From Acidobacteriota bacterium (GTDB lineage Bacteria > Acidobacteriota > Blastocatellia > Pyrinomonadales > Pyrinomonadaceae), in contig CP065003.1 of the NCBI GenBank assembly GCA_016700175.1, positions 3,420,001 to 3,484,000 on the forward strand: a stretch of 64,000 nt of DNA, read 5' to 3'. A program made the translations under genes and the position numbers. How positions within the stretch are numbered: the first letter of the stretch is position 1; each line of letters opens with the position of its first letter. Below are positions 44,776-53,059 of the stretch, piece after piece. Under the pieces are notes generated by a model. It ran no database searches and was not told the DNA's origin. It worked only from the letters and a program-made list of their open reading frames with translations.

Positions 44776-45927
44776 ATGCAAAATAGCAGCAACTCGCTGA
44801 AGTTAAGGCTAAGGACGTCGTCCCTCCGCGCCTACACGATGCTCGGGGCGCTGGTCCTGATCTGGCTGTTCTTCCACTGGCAGACCGGGCTCGTATTTCT
44901 CACTCCCAGAAATCTCTCGAACCTGATGCTCCAGACATCGGTCACCGGGATCATAGCCGTAGGGATGCTGATGGTCATCGTGTCCGGGAACATCGACCTT
45001 TCGGTCGGATCGCTGCTGGCGCTTTCGGGAGGCGTCGGCGCCATCCTGCTCGTAAATCTGGGACTTGGACTTGTTCCCTCTATTCTCGCCGCGATCGCGG
45101 TCGGGGTCGCCATCGGCCTGCTTCAGGGAAGTCTGACCGCGTACGCCAGAATTCCGGCGTTCATCGTGACGCTCGGAGGACTGCTGGCGTGGCGCGGAGC
45201 GATCAAGGGGATCTCTCAAAGCGAGACCATCCCGATCGCGGACGAACGGTTCACGGCGATCGGGCAAAGTTACATCGTTTCCGAGGCCGGATGGGGCCTC
45301 GCCGCCGTCGCGATCGCAGCTATTGTCTATTTCGCGGTGCGGCGAGCAAGGGTCAAGAAGGAATACGATGTCGCAGAATCGGGACTCCGGGGAGAACTGC
45401 TCGGGACGTTCTTGCCGATCGCCGGCGTCCTCGCATTCATCGCCGTGATGAACGCCTGGAAAGGCATCCCCGTTCCGGTACTGATCTTCCTCACGGTTGC
45501 GCTGGCAGGATACTTCATCACTACCAACACGACCTTCGGAAGGTACATTTACGCCGTCGGAGGCAACTCTGAAGCGGCGAGGCTCTCCGGGATCAACAAT
45601 AAGGCGATCGTGCTGAAGGTCTTCGCACTGCTCGGCGGATTCGTAGGGATCGCGGCGCTGATCTACACCGCGCGCGTCGCAAGCGCCTCGCCGGACGCGG
45701 GCACGCTTCTCGAGCTCGACGCGATCGCAGCGTGTGTGATCGGCGGGACCAGTCTGATGGGCGGGCGCGGAACGGTTTTCGGAGCGTGCCTTGGAGCGCT
45801 TATAATGACGAGCCTGGACAACGGAATGTCTCTGCTGAATCTGCCGGATTACACCCAGGAAGTGATCAAGGGATCGATACTCGTTGCGGCGGTCGGCGTG
45901 GATATGATCGGCAAGCGTTCTGCGTGA
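44776..45927 (+). CDS. xylH: sugar (D-xylose type) ABC transporter permease
   Basis: 383 residues with about ten hydrophobic segments. GIIAVGMLMVIVSGNIDLSV and the C-terminal CVIGGTSLMGGRGTVFGAC (the cytoplasmic loop that meets the ATPase) are typical of the XylH/RbsC family, and the internal insertion at residues 190-230 matches XylH-like permeases. It imports xylose or a related pentose with the binding protein encoded 30 bases downstream. No ATPase gene lies on either side. Confidence 0.88.
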   Translation: MQNSSNSLKLRLRTSSLRAYTMLGALVLIWLFFHWQTGLVFLTPRNLSNLMLQTSVTGIIAVGMLMVIVSGNIDLSVGSLLALSGGVGAILLVNLGLGLVPSILAAIAVGVAIGLLQGSLTAYARIPAFIVTLGGLLAWRGAIKGISQSETIPIADERFTAIGQSYIVSEAGWGLAAVAIAAIVYFAVRRARVKKEYDVAESGLRGELLGTFLPIAGVLAFIAVMNAWKGIPVPVLIFLTVALAGYFITTNTTFGRYIYAVGGNSEAARLSGINNKAIVLKVFALLGGFVGIAALIYTARVASASPDAGTLLELDAIAACVIGGTSLMGGRGTVFGACLGALIMTSLDNGMSLLNLPDYTQEVIKGSILVAAVGVDMIGKRSA

Positions 45928-45957
45928 CCGTGCGCCTGTCTTCGAAAAGGAAACGAT

Positions 45958-47037
45958 ATGAAGCTTTGGAAATGCCTGTTTTCACTGGTCGTCGTTGCGG
46001 CTTTCGCGGCGGGGTGTGTCACTTCTCCGGATGCTCCGGGCGGGGACTCGGCCTCGGCGAGGAACGACGGAAAGGTCAAGATCGGATTTTCGATGGCGAC
46101 ATTGAAAGAAGAGCGCTGGCAGAGGGACAAAGCGGAGTTCGAAGCGCACTGCAGGAAACTGGGCGTGGAATGCCTCGTCAAGGTCGCGAACTCGAACGCC
46201 CAGCGCCAGGCGAACGACGTGGACAATCTCCTGACGCAGGGGATCGACGTCCTCGTCATCGCGCCTCACGACGCGACTCAGTCCGCTTCGATGGTCGAGA
46301 AGGCGAAGGCCCAGGGAATTCCGGTCATAAGTTATGACCGCCTGATCAACTCGGACAAGATCGATCTTTACATCTCGCACCAGGTCCCCGTGATCGGCCG
46401 CAGGATGGTCGAGTACGCGGTCGAAAAGGTTCCGAAAGGGAACTATGTCCTGGTTTACGGTGCCTCGACCGACAACAATGCGGTAATTATGAAAAAGGAG
46501 CAGAACGAGTTCCTGAAGCCCTATGTGGAGCGCGGAGATATAAAGATCGTCGCGGACCAGCACGCGACCGACTGGAAAGCGGACGAGGCACTGAAGATAG
46601 TCGAGAACGCCTTGACGCAGAACGCGGACAAGATCGATGCGGTGATCGCTTCGAATGACGGAACGGCAAGCGGAGTCGCGGCGGCGCTGAAGAAAGCGGG
46701 GCTGACGGGCAAGGTGCTGGTGACCGGTCAGGACGCGGAGAAGGCCGCTCTGCAGAGGATCGCGAAGGGCGAGCAGACGATGACGATCTACAAACCGATC
46801 CGCCCGCTTGCTTCGGGAGCCGTCGAGGCGGCGATCAAGCTCGCGAACGGCGAGAAGCTGAAGACGGATCCGTTTATGAACGACGCCATCGGCAAGGAGA
46901 TCCCGGCGATACTTCTGGAAGTGGTGGTTGTGGACAAGAGCAACATTATCGACACGGTGATCCGGGACGGCTACGTATCTTACGACGACGTTTACGCGGT
47001 GCTTCCGGAGAACGAGCGACCCAAGAGGCCGGAGTGA
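45958..47037 (+). CDS. xylF: sugar-binding lipoprotein (D-xylose type)
   Basis: 359 residues. The leader ends AAFAAGC, a lipobox, so the protein is probably membrane-anchored in the periplasm. The mature part is a type I periplasmic binding protein: KIGFSMATLKEERWQRDKAEF, GIDVLVIAPHDA, PVISYDRLI, VIASNDGTASGVAAAL, VTGQDAE. The sequence KEERWQRD matches xylose-binding XylF closely. AAGGAAACGAT precedes the ATG. The TGA stop overlaps the first unit (GAGTT) of the repeat block that follows. Confidence 0.9.
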   Translation: MKLWKCLFSLVVVAAFAAGCVTSPDAPGGDSASARNDGKVKIGFSMATLKEERWQRDKAEFEAHCRKLGVECLVKVANSNAQRQANDVDNLLTQGIDVLVIAPHDATQSASMVEKAKAQGIPVISYDRLINSDKIDLYISHQVPVIGRRMVEYAVEKVPKGNYVLVYGASTDNNAVIMKKEQNEFLKPYVERGDIKIVADQHATDWKADEALKIVENALTQNADKIDAVIASNDGTASGVAAALKKAGLTGKVLVTGQDAEKAALQRIAKGEQTMTIYKPIRPLASGAVEAAIKLANGEKLKTDPFMNDAIGKEIPAILLEVVVVDKSNIIDTVIRDGYVSYDDVYAVLPENERPKRPE

Positions 47038-47530
47038 GTTGGCTGAGTTGACTGAGTTGACCGAGTTGAGCGAGTTAAGTGAGTCGGCCGGCGATCGATC
47101 CTTCTATCAGTTGCCCCCCGCTTCAGCTGGGGGACGAAAAGGGTCAATGGATCATCTCGCCGGCTTCAGCCGGCTATCTCGGGGCTGTCTCAAAAGGCAC
47201 TTTTGTGTCGGTTGACATTCGCGCGGGATGGCCTGACATCCTGTATACGGAAGATCAGTTGCCCCTCGCTTTAGCGGGGGGTTATCAGTGTCCCCTAACC
47301 TGAAAAGGGCTTCAGCCCCGAAAACAGCCGGCTAAAGCCGGCGATCGATCTCAGAGAGTCCCTCTTTATCCCCCCGTTGAAACGGGGGGCAACTGATATA
47401 GTTTGTCCTCAGATTTATGCTCACCTGGTCCGGGCACGAAGAGGAACTGCTTTTGGGACAGCCCCTATCCTGTCTCGTTTTCCCGGCTGACCCCCGTCTG
47501 AAGCCGGGGGGAACTGATACGATCAATCCT
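47036..47530. repeat. nested palindromic (REP-like) repeat block
   Basis: 9-mers GAGTTGACT, six copies, at 47036-47089. Then come hairpins with the form CCCCGC-TTNAGC-GGGG beside ATCAGTTGCC (about 47106 and 47256) and the same unit inverted (CGGGGGGCAACTGATA at about 47383 and 47505). GCCGGCTTCAGCCGGC lies at about 47159, and its partner CCGGCTAAAGCCGG at about 47328. GGGGCTGTCTCAAAAGGC (47181) is mirrored by CTTTTGGGACAGCCCC (about 47450). No gene. Confidence 0.8.
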
Positions 47531-47543
47531 AATATAGCGCCTC

Positions 47544-47819
47544 CTACTCTTCTCTTCTCCTGCGGTAGCGCCTGTGGCTGCTTCTGCCGCCTCCGAAATA
47601 GGTCAGGAACATCGCGACCAGGTGGGCGACGAACCATATATTCTCGTAGCCCATGTTCTGGTAGATGTAGATCAGGATCAGGATCCTCGGGAAAAGCACG
47701 CCGAGCAGAATGTCGCCCCATAGGGGGACCTGGTTTGCCGGGAAGCGCTCGAGCGCGAGGAACACGAGCATCACGATCCGGGGAAAGAAAAGCGAGAAAA
47801 GTAAGAAATAGAAATCCAT
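47544..47819 (-). CDS. small multi-pass membrane protein
   Basis: 91 residues with three hydrophobic segments (FLLFSLFFPRIVMLVFLAL, LWGDILLGVLFPRILILIYIY and FVAHLVAMFLTYF) and a very basic tail RSSHRRYRRRREE on the cytoplasmic side. Clean frame and membrane pattern support a real gene. Family unrecognised. It lies downstream of the flavin reductase on the same strand. Confidence 0.7.
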   Translation of the reverse strand: MDFYFLLFSLFFPRIVMLVFLALERFPANQVPLWGDILLGVLFPRILILIYIYQNMGYENIWFVAHLVAMFLTYFGGGRSSHRRYRRRREE

Positions 47820-47870
47820 CGTGTGCTCCTCCGTTTATGGTTCGTTAGGTACTTGACCCTTCTACGCTGA

Positions 47871-48347
47871 TCAGGCGCCGAGCGTTCGGTAGTTGCCGCC
47901 GTAGTAAAGAAGTGGCCTGCTGATGCCGACCTCAGTGTCCTCTACCTCGAGGATGAAGATCGTGTGGTCCCCGCCGTCGAGAGATTCCCGCACCGCGCAT
48001 TCCAGCACCGTCGCCGCGCCTTCAAGTACGGGAGTTCCGGCGTCGTTCAGCGAATACTCGATCCCTTCGAACTTGTCATCCATCTGCGTCGCGAACCGCT
48101 CCGAGACGTGCCTTTGGTCCTCGGCGAGCACGTTCACGACAATCTTTCCGGATTCCTTGAACGCCTCGTGGCAGCGAGCGGTCTTCTCGATGCAGATCAG
48201 CACAAGCGGTGGATCGAGCGAGACCGAGCAAAAGGCAGAGACGGTCAGGCCGTAGAGCTTTCCGTCCGCCGCCGCCGCCGTGACAACCGTCACGCCGCTG
48301 GCGAAGGTCGCGAGAGCATTCCTGAATTCCTGGTTCGTAATCGGCAT
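47871..48347 (-). CDS. flavin reductase-family protein
   Basis: 158 residues with the family signature FRNALATFASGVTVVTA, GLTVSAFCSVSLDPPLVLICI, KIVVNVLAEDQ and, near the end, GGDHTIFILEVED with RPLLYYGGNYRTL. These proteins bind FMN and pass electrons from NAD(P)H to a flavin monooxygenase partner. No monooxygenase is adjacent. It starts 9 bases after the trmFO stop, so the two are probably cotranscribed. Confidence 0.92.
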   Translation of the reverse strand: MPITNQEFRNALATFASGVTVVTAAAADGKLYGLTVSAFCSVSLDPPLVLICIEKTARCHEAFKESGKIVVNVLAEDQRHVSERFATQMDDKFEGIEYSLNDAGTPVLEGAATVLECAVRESLDGGDHTIFILEVEDTEVGISRPLLYYGGNYRTLGA

Positions 48348-48356
48348 AGATCTCTC

Positions 48357-49703
48357 TCAGGCCACGCTTGCGTCGGCGACCCGGAAGGTCTCTTCCATCC
48401 AGCGGTCCCATTCCTCAAGCGCAAGACCGACCTGGTAAGCGTGCCTTTCCCGCTTGTTCCTGTACTTTCTTCGCAGATTTTCCGGCAGAGGCTCGAGAAG
48501 TCCGAAAGTAATGTTCACCGGCTGGAAGTTTTTCGTCTCTGCGGTCGCGACGTATCTGCAGAGCGAACCGATCGCGGACTTCGAAGGCGCGGTCAAGAGT
48601 TCCGCGCCCTCGGCAAGACGCGCGGCGTTGATCCCCGCCAGCCATCCGGTTCCAACCGATTCGAGGTAGCCTTCGACACCTGTTATCTGCCCGGCGAAGA
48701 ACAGGTTCGGCTGTTTTTCCACCTGAAGCGATTCGTTGAGAAGCTCCGGCGAGTTCACGAACGTGTTCCTGTGGATCTGTCCGTACTGCAGGATCTCCGC
48801 GTTCTCGAGCCCTGGGATGAGGCGGATGATCCGCTTTTGTTCCGGATACCGAAGATGGTTCTGGAATCCGACCAGCGACCACGCATCGGCCATCTGGTTC
48901 TCCTGCCGCAGCTGGACCGCCGCGTACGGCTCGCGCCCGGTCTTCGGATCGGGCAGGCCCCTCGGTTTCATGCACGCGAAGCGGAGAGTGTCCACACCCC
49001 GCCTCGCCGTTTCTTCAAGCGGGAGACACGCCTCGAACCAGTGCGTCTCCTCGAACCGCTTCAGAGGGACCGACTTCGCGTTGATCAGTTCGTTGTAAAA
49101 GGTCTCGTACTGTTCCTTCGTGAATGGGCAGTTGATGTAATCGTCTCCGCCCTTGCCGTACCGTGCTGCCTTGAACGCGACCGACATGTCGATCGATTCG
49201 TACGATACGATCGGCGCGATCGCGTCGTAGAAATAGAGCTGGTCGTCGCCCGTCAGCCGGATTATCTCGTCGGTCAAAGCGCTGCTGGTCAGAGGCCCCG
49301 TGCAGATGACCGTGATCTCGTCATCCGGGAGCTTTGTGAGTTCCTCGCGAACGATCTCGATCCGCGGATGCGATTCGATCCGGCGCGTGATCTCTTCCGA
49401 AAACTCCAGACGGTCCACCGCCAGCGCCGCGCCTGCGGGGACGCGGTTTGAATCAGCGGCTTCCATGATCAGTGAACCGCCGCGCCGAAGTTCTTCTTTC
49501 AGAAGATAAGGAGCCGTTCCGGGCTCATCAGTCTTGAAGGAGTTCGAACAGACGATCTCCGCGAGCTTGTCGGTCCTGTGCGCGGGAGTCTGCGCGACGG
49601 GCCGCATCTCGTACAGCCGCACCTCGGCTCCGACCTCCGCGGCCTGCCACGCGGCCTCGGCGCCAGCGAGACCTCCACCTACGATGTTGATCTTCTTGCT
49701 CAT
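48357..49703 (-). CDS. trmFO: methylenetetrahydrofolate-tRNA (uracil-5-)-methyltransferase
   Basis: 448 residues, normal length. The FAD-binding motif NIVGGGLAGAEAAWQAAEVG is at the N terminus, followed by the TrmFO hallmarks MRPVAQTPAHRT, LAEIVCSNSFK, FYDAIAPIVSYESID and NCPFTKEQYE, and later FAGQITGVEGYLES. The enzyme makes 5-methyluridine at position 54 of tRNA using methylenetetrahydrofolate and FADH2. The start at 49703 is preceded by a repeat block. Confidence 0.95.
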   Translation of the reverse strand: MSKKINIVGGGLAGAEAAWQAAEVGAEVRLYEMRPVAQTPAHRTDKLAEIVCSNSFKTDEPGTAPYLLKEELRRGGSLIMEAADSNRVPAGAALAVDRLEFSEEITRRIESHPRIEIVREELTKLPDDEITVICTGPLTSSALTDEIIRLTGDDQLYFYDAIAPIVSYESIDMSVAFKAARYGKGGDDYINCPFTKEQYETFYNELINAKSVPLKRFEETHWFEACLPLEETARRGVDTLRFACMKPRGLPDPKTGREPYAAVQLRQENQMADAWSLVGFQNHLRYPEQKRIIRLIPGLENAEILQYGQIHRNTFVNSPELLNESLQVEKQPNLFFAGQITGVEGYLESVGTGWLAGINAARLAEGAELLTAPSKSAIGSLCRYVATAETKNFQPVNITFGLLEPLPENLRRKYRNKRERHAYQVGLALEEWDRWMEETFRVADASVA

Positions 49704-49734
49704 TCGTGAAACTTAAATTCTAAGGGCGGGGGGA

Positions 49735-50160
49735 GAGTCTGTCGAGTCTATCGAGTCTGTGGAGTCTGTGGAGTCTGTCGAGTCGAAACGACTGGAGCGC
49801 GGGCGGCCCGCCCGCATCGAGCGAAGCGAAAAAAGCCTGTCGGGCCGATCGAGTCTTTCGAGTCTACCGGGTTTTGTGAGTCGGAATAACTGAAGCGCGG
49901 GCGGCCCGCCCGCATTGAGCGAAGCGAACGAAGCCTTTCTGGTCCGTCCCTCGTCAATCCGGATCGCGAATCTTATGGGCATCTGCCCCGGAGGGGCAGC
50001 GGAAGGTAACCCGGGGTGGAGCCGAAGGCGAAACCCCGGGTTAGCGGTGAAATATGTGCCCAAGCCCCGGAGGGGCGGCAGACGATCGGAAGGCGGATCG
50101 CTCCCGCCTTTCGGCGGGCGACAAGCTAAAGCTTATCGTACAACGCGTGCGCGGCGACTG
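49735..50160. repeat. GAGTCTGTC 9-mer array and GC-rich palindrome block
   Basis: Five 9-mers (GTCTGTCGA/GTCTGTGGA) at about 49738-49785. Two copies of a 40-base unit containing GCGGGCGGCCCGCCCGCAT lie at 49791-49830 and 49889-49928. Then CTGCCCCGGAGGGGCAG at about 49983, CCCGGGGTGG...CCCCGGGTT at about 50011-50042, GCCCCGGAGGGGCGG at about 50062 and GCGACAAGCTAAAGCTTATC at 50118. No coding region. Confidence 0.75.
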
Positions 50161-50161
50161 G

Positions 50162-50686
50162 TCATTGCCTCCCGAACACCATCTTCTGTGTCCGGTTTCC
50201 CCTGGGGGTTTCCGTCGAGCTGTTGATCGTGAGAGTCTTGCCATCCGCTGAAAGCTCCCACGTCTCGACCGTCTTCAGGGAGAACGAGCCCATCTGGGTC
50301 TCGAGGTTTCGGTTCTGGGTCAGGACAAGCTTTCCGTCCTTTCCGTTTTCAGCCTTCAGCATTGCATTGCCCATAGAGCCTTCGACCTTCGTCTCTTTTC
50401 CGGAAAGATCGTAAGTCATCTTTCCGCCGCCCATCATTCCGCGGCCCATTGCGCCCATTCCCTCGCCGCCGCCGGCGAATTTCGGGGTCCTTTCGACCGA
50501 AAGCGAATCGGAGGTTTGCTCGACCGTCATGTCCATCGACTCGATCCTGGAGCGCTCTCCGAGCTCGCTCTTCGACATATCGAGCTTCCACTTGCCCCCA
50601 AAGTCAGGCGTCTTGTTCTGAGCGGCCGCGAACGAAACCGCGGCAAGCACGGCGAGAGCCGCGCTGGCGAATATCCTTTTGTTCAT
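50162..50686 (-). CDS. secreted protein of unknown function, beta-rich
   Basis: 174 residues from ATG 50686 (GGAG nine bases upstream), with a signal peptide MNKRIFASAALAVLAAVSFA ending AAAQ. The mature part starts FGGKWKLDMSKSELGE, contains a Gly/Met-rich stretch (MGAMGRGMMGGGKM) and ends in strands such as VETWELSADGKTLTINSS. This is the lipocalin-like or DUF-type pattern of small exported proteins common in Acidobacteria. Its role is unknown. Confidence 0.8.
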   Translation of the reverse strand: MNKRIFASAALAVLAAVSFAAAQNKTPDFGGKWKLDMSKSELGERSRIESMDMTVEQTSDSLSVERTPKFAGGGEGMGAMGRGMMGGGKMTYDLSGKETKVEGSMGNAMLKAENGKDGKLVLTQNRNLETQMGSFSLKTVETWELSADGKTLTINSSTETPRGNRTQKMVFGRQ

Positions 50687-50778
50687 TGTAAATATCTCCG
50701 TAAGAAGTGATCTCGCGATAAGACGGAGATTATAGCCTTGCGGCCGGGGGATTACTGCAAAGAAATGTAAAGTGCCGC

Positions 50779-50934
50779 CTATCCCGAAAAATACCACGTG
50801 AACGTCCCGAGCAGCGCGATCACGACGGCGGTGAACACCACCACGAAGGCGTAAACCCTGTACCACCACTCGTTCGGCTTTTCTTCAGGAACGCTCTGCG
50901 GCGCTGGCTGTTCTTGCTCCGAGGACCTTTTCAT
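50779..50934 (-). CDS. 51-residue single-pass membrane protein overlapping bshA
   Basis: ATG at 50934 lies inside the last 17 codons of bshA in another frame, and the frame ends TAG at 50779-50781. The N-terminal 20 residues are polar (KRSSEQEQPAPQSVPEEKP), then NEWWYRVYAFVVVFTAVVIA leads into one membrane segment ending TWYFSG. The hydrophobic pattern and the flanking Trp/Tyr/Arg look like a real anchor. The 50-base overlap suggests translational coupling with bshA. Too short for homology claims. Confidence 0.6.
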   Translation of the reverse strand: MKRSSEQEQPAPQSVPEEKPNEWWYRVYAFVVVFTAVVIALLGTFTWYFSG

Positions 50935-52036
50935 AGAAGTTTATGTATTGCGGGATTATCTCGCTGGCGCTGTAGCGTGTGACCGCGCTCTCGCGGCCGG
51001 CCTTTCCGAAAGCCTCGCGCAGGTCTTCATCGTTTATGAGCTTCAGCGTGTCTTCGCTCATCTTCTCGATGTCGCCGAAATTGCTGAGGAATCCGGTCTC
51101 GTTGTCGGTTACCACTTCGGGGATCCCGCCGACGCGGGATGCGATCACGGGCACCTCGCAGGCGAGCGCCTCAAGCGCGGCGAGTCCGAAGGATTCAAGC
51201 TCCGAAGGCAGAAGGAAGATGTCCGATACCGCGAGATAATCGGAGATGTTCGCCTTTTTGCCCGCGAAGGTGACGTACTGCTTGATCCCGAGCTGCTCTG
51301 CCCTGTACTCGCACGCCGAACGCTGAGGGCCGTCGCCGACCATCACGAGCCTCGCCTTTGCTCCCTTTTCAAGGACTTTTCCGAGTATCTCAACACAATC
51401 GACCGGGCGCTTTACGCTCCGGAAGTTCGATACGTGCGCGAGCAGCGTTTCGCCTTCGTCCGCCAGTTCTGTTCTCAACGGCGAAGTTGTATCCCTCTTG
51501 TAATGGTTCGGGCATATGAAGTTCGGGATCACCTCTACGTCGTCGAAATCGAAGGTCTCGATCGTCGCCTTCTTCAGGAACTTCGAAACCGCCGTCACGC
51601 CGTCGGACTGCTGAAGGCCGTACTTCGTGATCGGAAGGTACGAACGGTCTGCTCCGACAAGCGTGATGTCCGTGCCGTGAAGCGTCGTGATCACGGGAAG
51701 ATAGCGCTTCGACTTGATCGATTCGCGGGCGAGGATCGCGCTGATCGAATGCGGTATCGCGTAATGCACGTGCAGAAGATCCAGCCTTTCCGCGCGTGCC
51801 ACGGTCGCCATCTTCGTCGCCAGTGCGAGGCTGTACGGCTGATGCTCGAAGAGAGGATACGTCATCATTTCCACCTCGTGAAAATGGATCCGCTCGCTGA
51901 GCTCCGTCAGCCTTGTCGGCAGCGTTGACGAGATGAAATGGACATTGTGTCCGCGCTCGGCGAGCTCGGCCCCGAGTTCCGAGCCGACGATCCCGCTGCC
52001 GCCGTATGTTGGATAGACCGTGATTCCTATGTTCAT
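50885..52036 (-). CDS. bshA: N-acetyl-alpha-D-glucosaminyl L-malate synthase
   Basis: 383 residues, GT4 family. The N terminus NIGITVYPTYGGSGIVGSEL, then HFHEVEMMTYPLFEHQPY, LLHVHYAIPHSISA and VITTLHGTDITLVG are diagnostic of BshA, the first enzyme of bacillithiol synthesis (UDP-GlcNAc plus L-malate). The C-terminal donor site has VGDGPQRSACEY and LPSELESFGLAALEALACEVPVIA with the EX7E pair. This indicates bacillithiol as a low-molecular-weight thiol. bshB and bshC are not in the window. Confidence 0.94.
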   Translation of the reverse strand: MNIGITVYPTYGGSGIVGSELGAELAERGHNVHFISSTLPTRLTELSERIHFHEVEMMTYPLFEHQPYSLALATKMATVARAERLDLLHVHYAIPHSISAILARESIKSKRYLPVITTLHGTDITLVGADRSYLPITKYGLQQSDGVTAVSKFLKKATIETFDFDDVEVIPNFICPNHYKRDTTSPLRTELADEGETLLAHVSNFRSVKRPVDCVEILGKVLEKGAKARLVMVGDGPQRSACEYRAEQLGIKQYVTFAGKKANISDYLAVSDIFLLPSELESFGLAALEALACEVPVIASRVGGIPEVVTDNETGFLSNFGDIEKMSEDTLKLINDEDLREAFGKAGRESAVTRYSASEIIPQYINFYEKVLGARTASAAERS

Positions 52037-52162
52037 AAGGACAAGATATCGAAGCAGCCAATGGATATTTCAATGTAACATTCCGCCCGAGGCATTTGCC
52101 AAGCAGAACTTTGATCGCGCGGTGTGTTTCGTGTCCTGCGCAAGTTGTTGCAGAATACGGGT

Positions 52163-53059
52163 ATGGACCTAAAAAGATTCAAGATCACCGACGGAAGCGG
52201 ATTCGATCTTGCTGCCCACGATCCCGGATTCACGGGCGGCTATTCGGACGAGAAAGCGGCGAAACGCGACACGAAAGCGAACGTGAAACGCCTGCGGGAC
52301 CTTCAGGCGGTCCTATACGCCGACAACACGCGCTCGCTCCTGCTCATTTTTCAGGCGATGGACGCCGCGGGGAAAGACAGCGCGATCAAGAAAGTGATGA
52401 GCGGCCTGAACCCGCAGGGAACTCAGGTCTATTCCTTCAAGAAGCCTTCGGAGGAAGAACTCGACCACGATTACCTTTGGCGGTGTTCGAAGGCTCTGCC
52501 GGAACGCGGCCGCATAGGGATCTTCAACCGCTCGTATTACGAAGACGTGCTTATTGTTAGAGTCCATCCGGCAATCCTCGAATCGAAACGTCTGCCGGAT
52601 GCGGTCAAGCGCGATCCTGACATTTGGAACAGCAGGTTCCGGCAGATCCGCAATTTTGAGAAGCATATTACCGAGAACGGCACAAAGGTGATCAAGTTCT
52701 TTCTTAACGTGTCGAAAGAAGAGCAGAAGAACCGGTTCCTGTCACGGATCGACACTCCTGAGAAGAACTGGAAGTTCTCGTCCGCTGACGCTCGCGAGCG
52801 CGGCTTCTGGGACAAGTACATGCACGCGTACACGGAAGTGATCCGAAACACCTCTACCGAGGACTCGCCCTGGTACGTGCTTCCGGCGGACAACAAGTGG
52901 TTCACAAGGCTCGCGGTTTCGGAAGCCGTTGCCGAGGCCTTCGAATCGATGGACCTGAAGTACCCGGTGATGACCGCCGAGCACCTCGAAAGTCTTGAAA
53001 ATGCGAGAGAACTGCTTTTGAAGGAAGGCGAAGAGGGAGCCGCCTCGGGTCAGACCTGA
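52163..53059 (+). CDS. ppk2: polyphosphate kinase 2-family protein
   Basis: 298 residues from ATG 52163. Walker A FQAMDAAGKDSAIKKVMSG, then PQGTQVYSFKKPSEEELDHD, RGRIGIFNRSYYEDVLIVRV and, late, WYVLPADNKWFTRLAVSEAV. This is a single-domain PPK2, which uses polyphosphate to phosphorylate ADP, GDP or AMP; the class cannot be assigned by eye. A longer upstream start (52124) is less likely because the family begins near DLKRFKI. Its 3' end overlaps the convergent gene by 10 bases. Confidence 0.92.
   Translation: MDLKRFKITDGSGFDLAAHDPGFTGGYSDEKAAKRDTKANVKRLRDLQAVLYADNTRSLLLIFQAMDAAGKDSAIKKVMSGLNPQGTQVYSFKKPSEEELDHDYLWRCSKALPERGRIGIFNRSYYEDVLIVRVHPAILESKRLPDAVKRDPDIWNSRFRQIRNFEKHITENGTKVIKFFLNVSKEEQKNRFLSRIDTPEKNWKFSSADARERGFWDKYMHAYTEVIRNTSTEDSPWYVLPADNKWFTRLAVSEAVAEAFESMDLKYPVMTAEHLESLENARELLLKEGEEGAASGQT

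Noticed and set aside
47332..47721. 129-codon - strand frame across the repeat block after xylF
   Set aside because: Overlaps palindromic repeats and the small membrane protein in another frame; composition is not protein-like.
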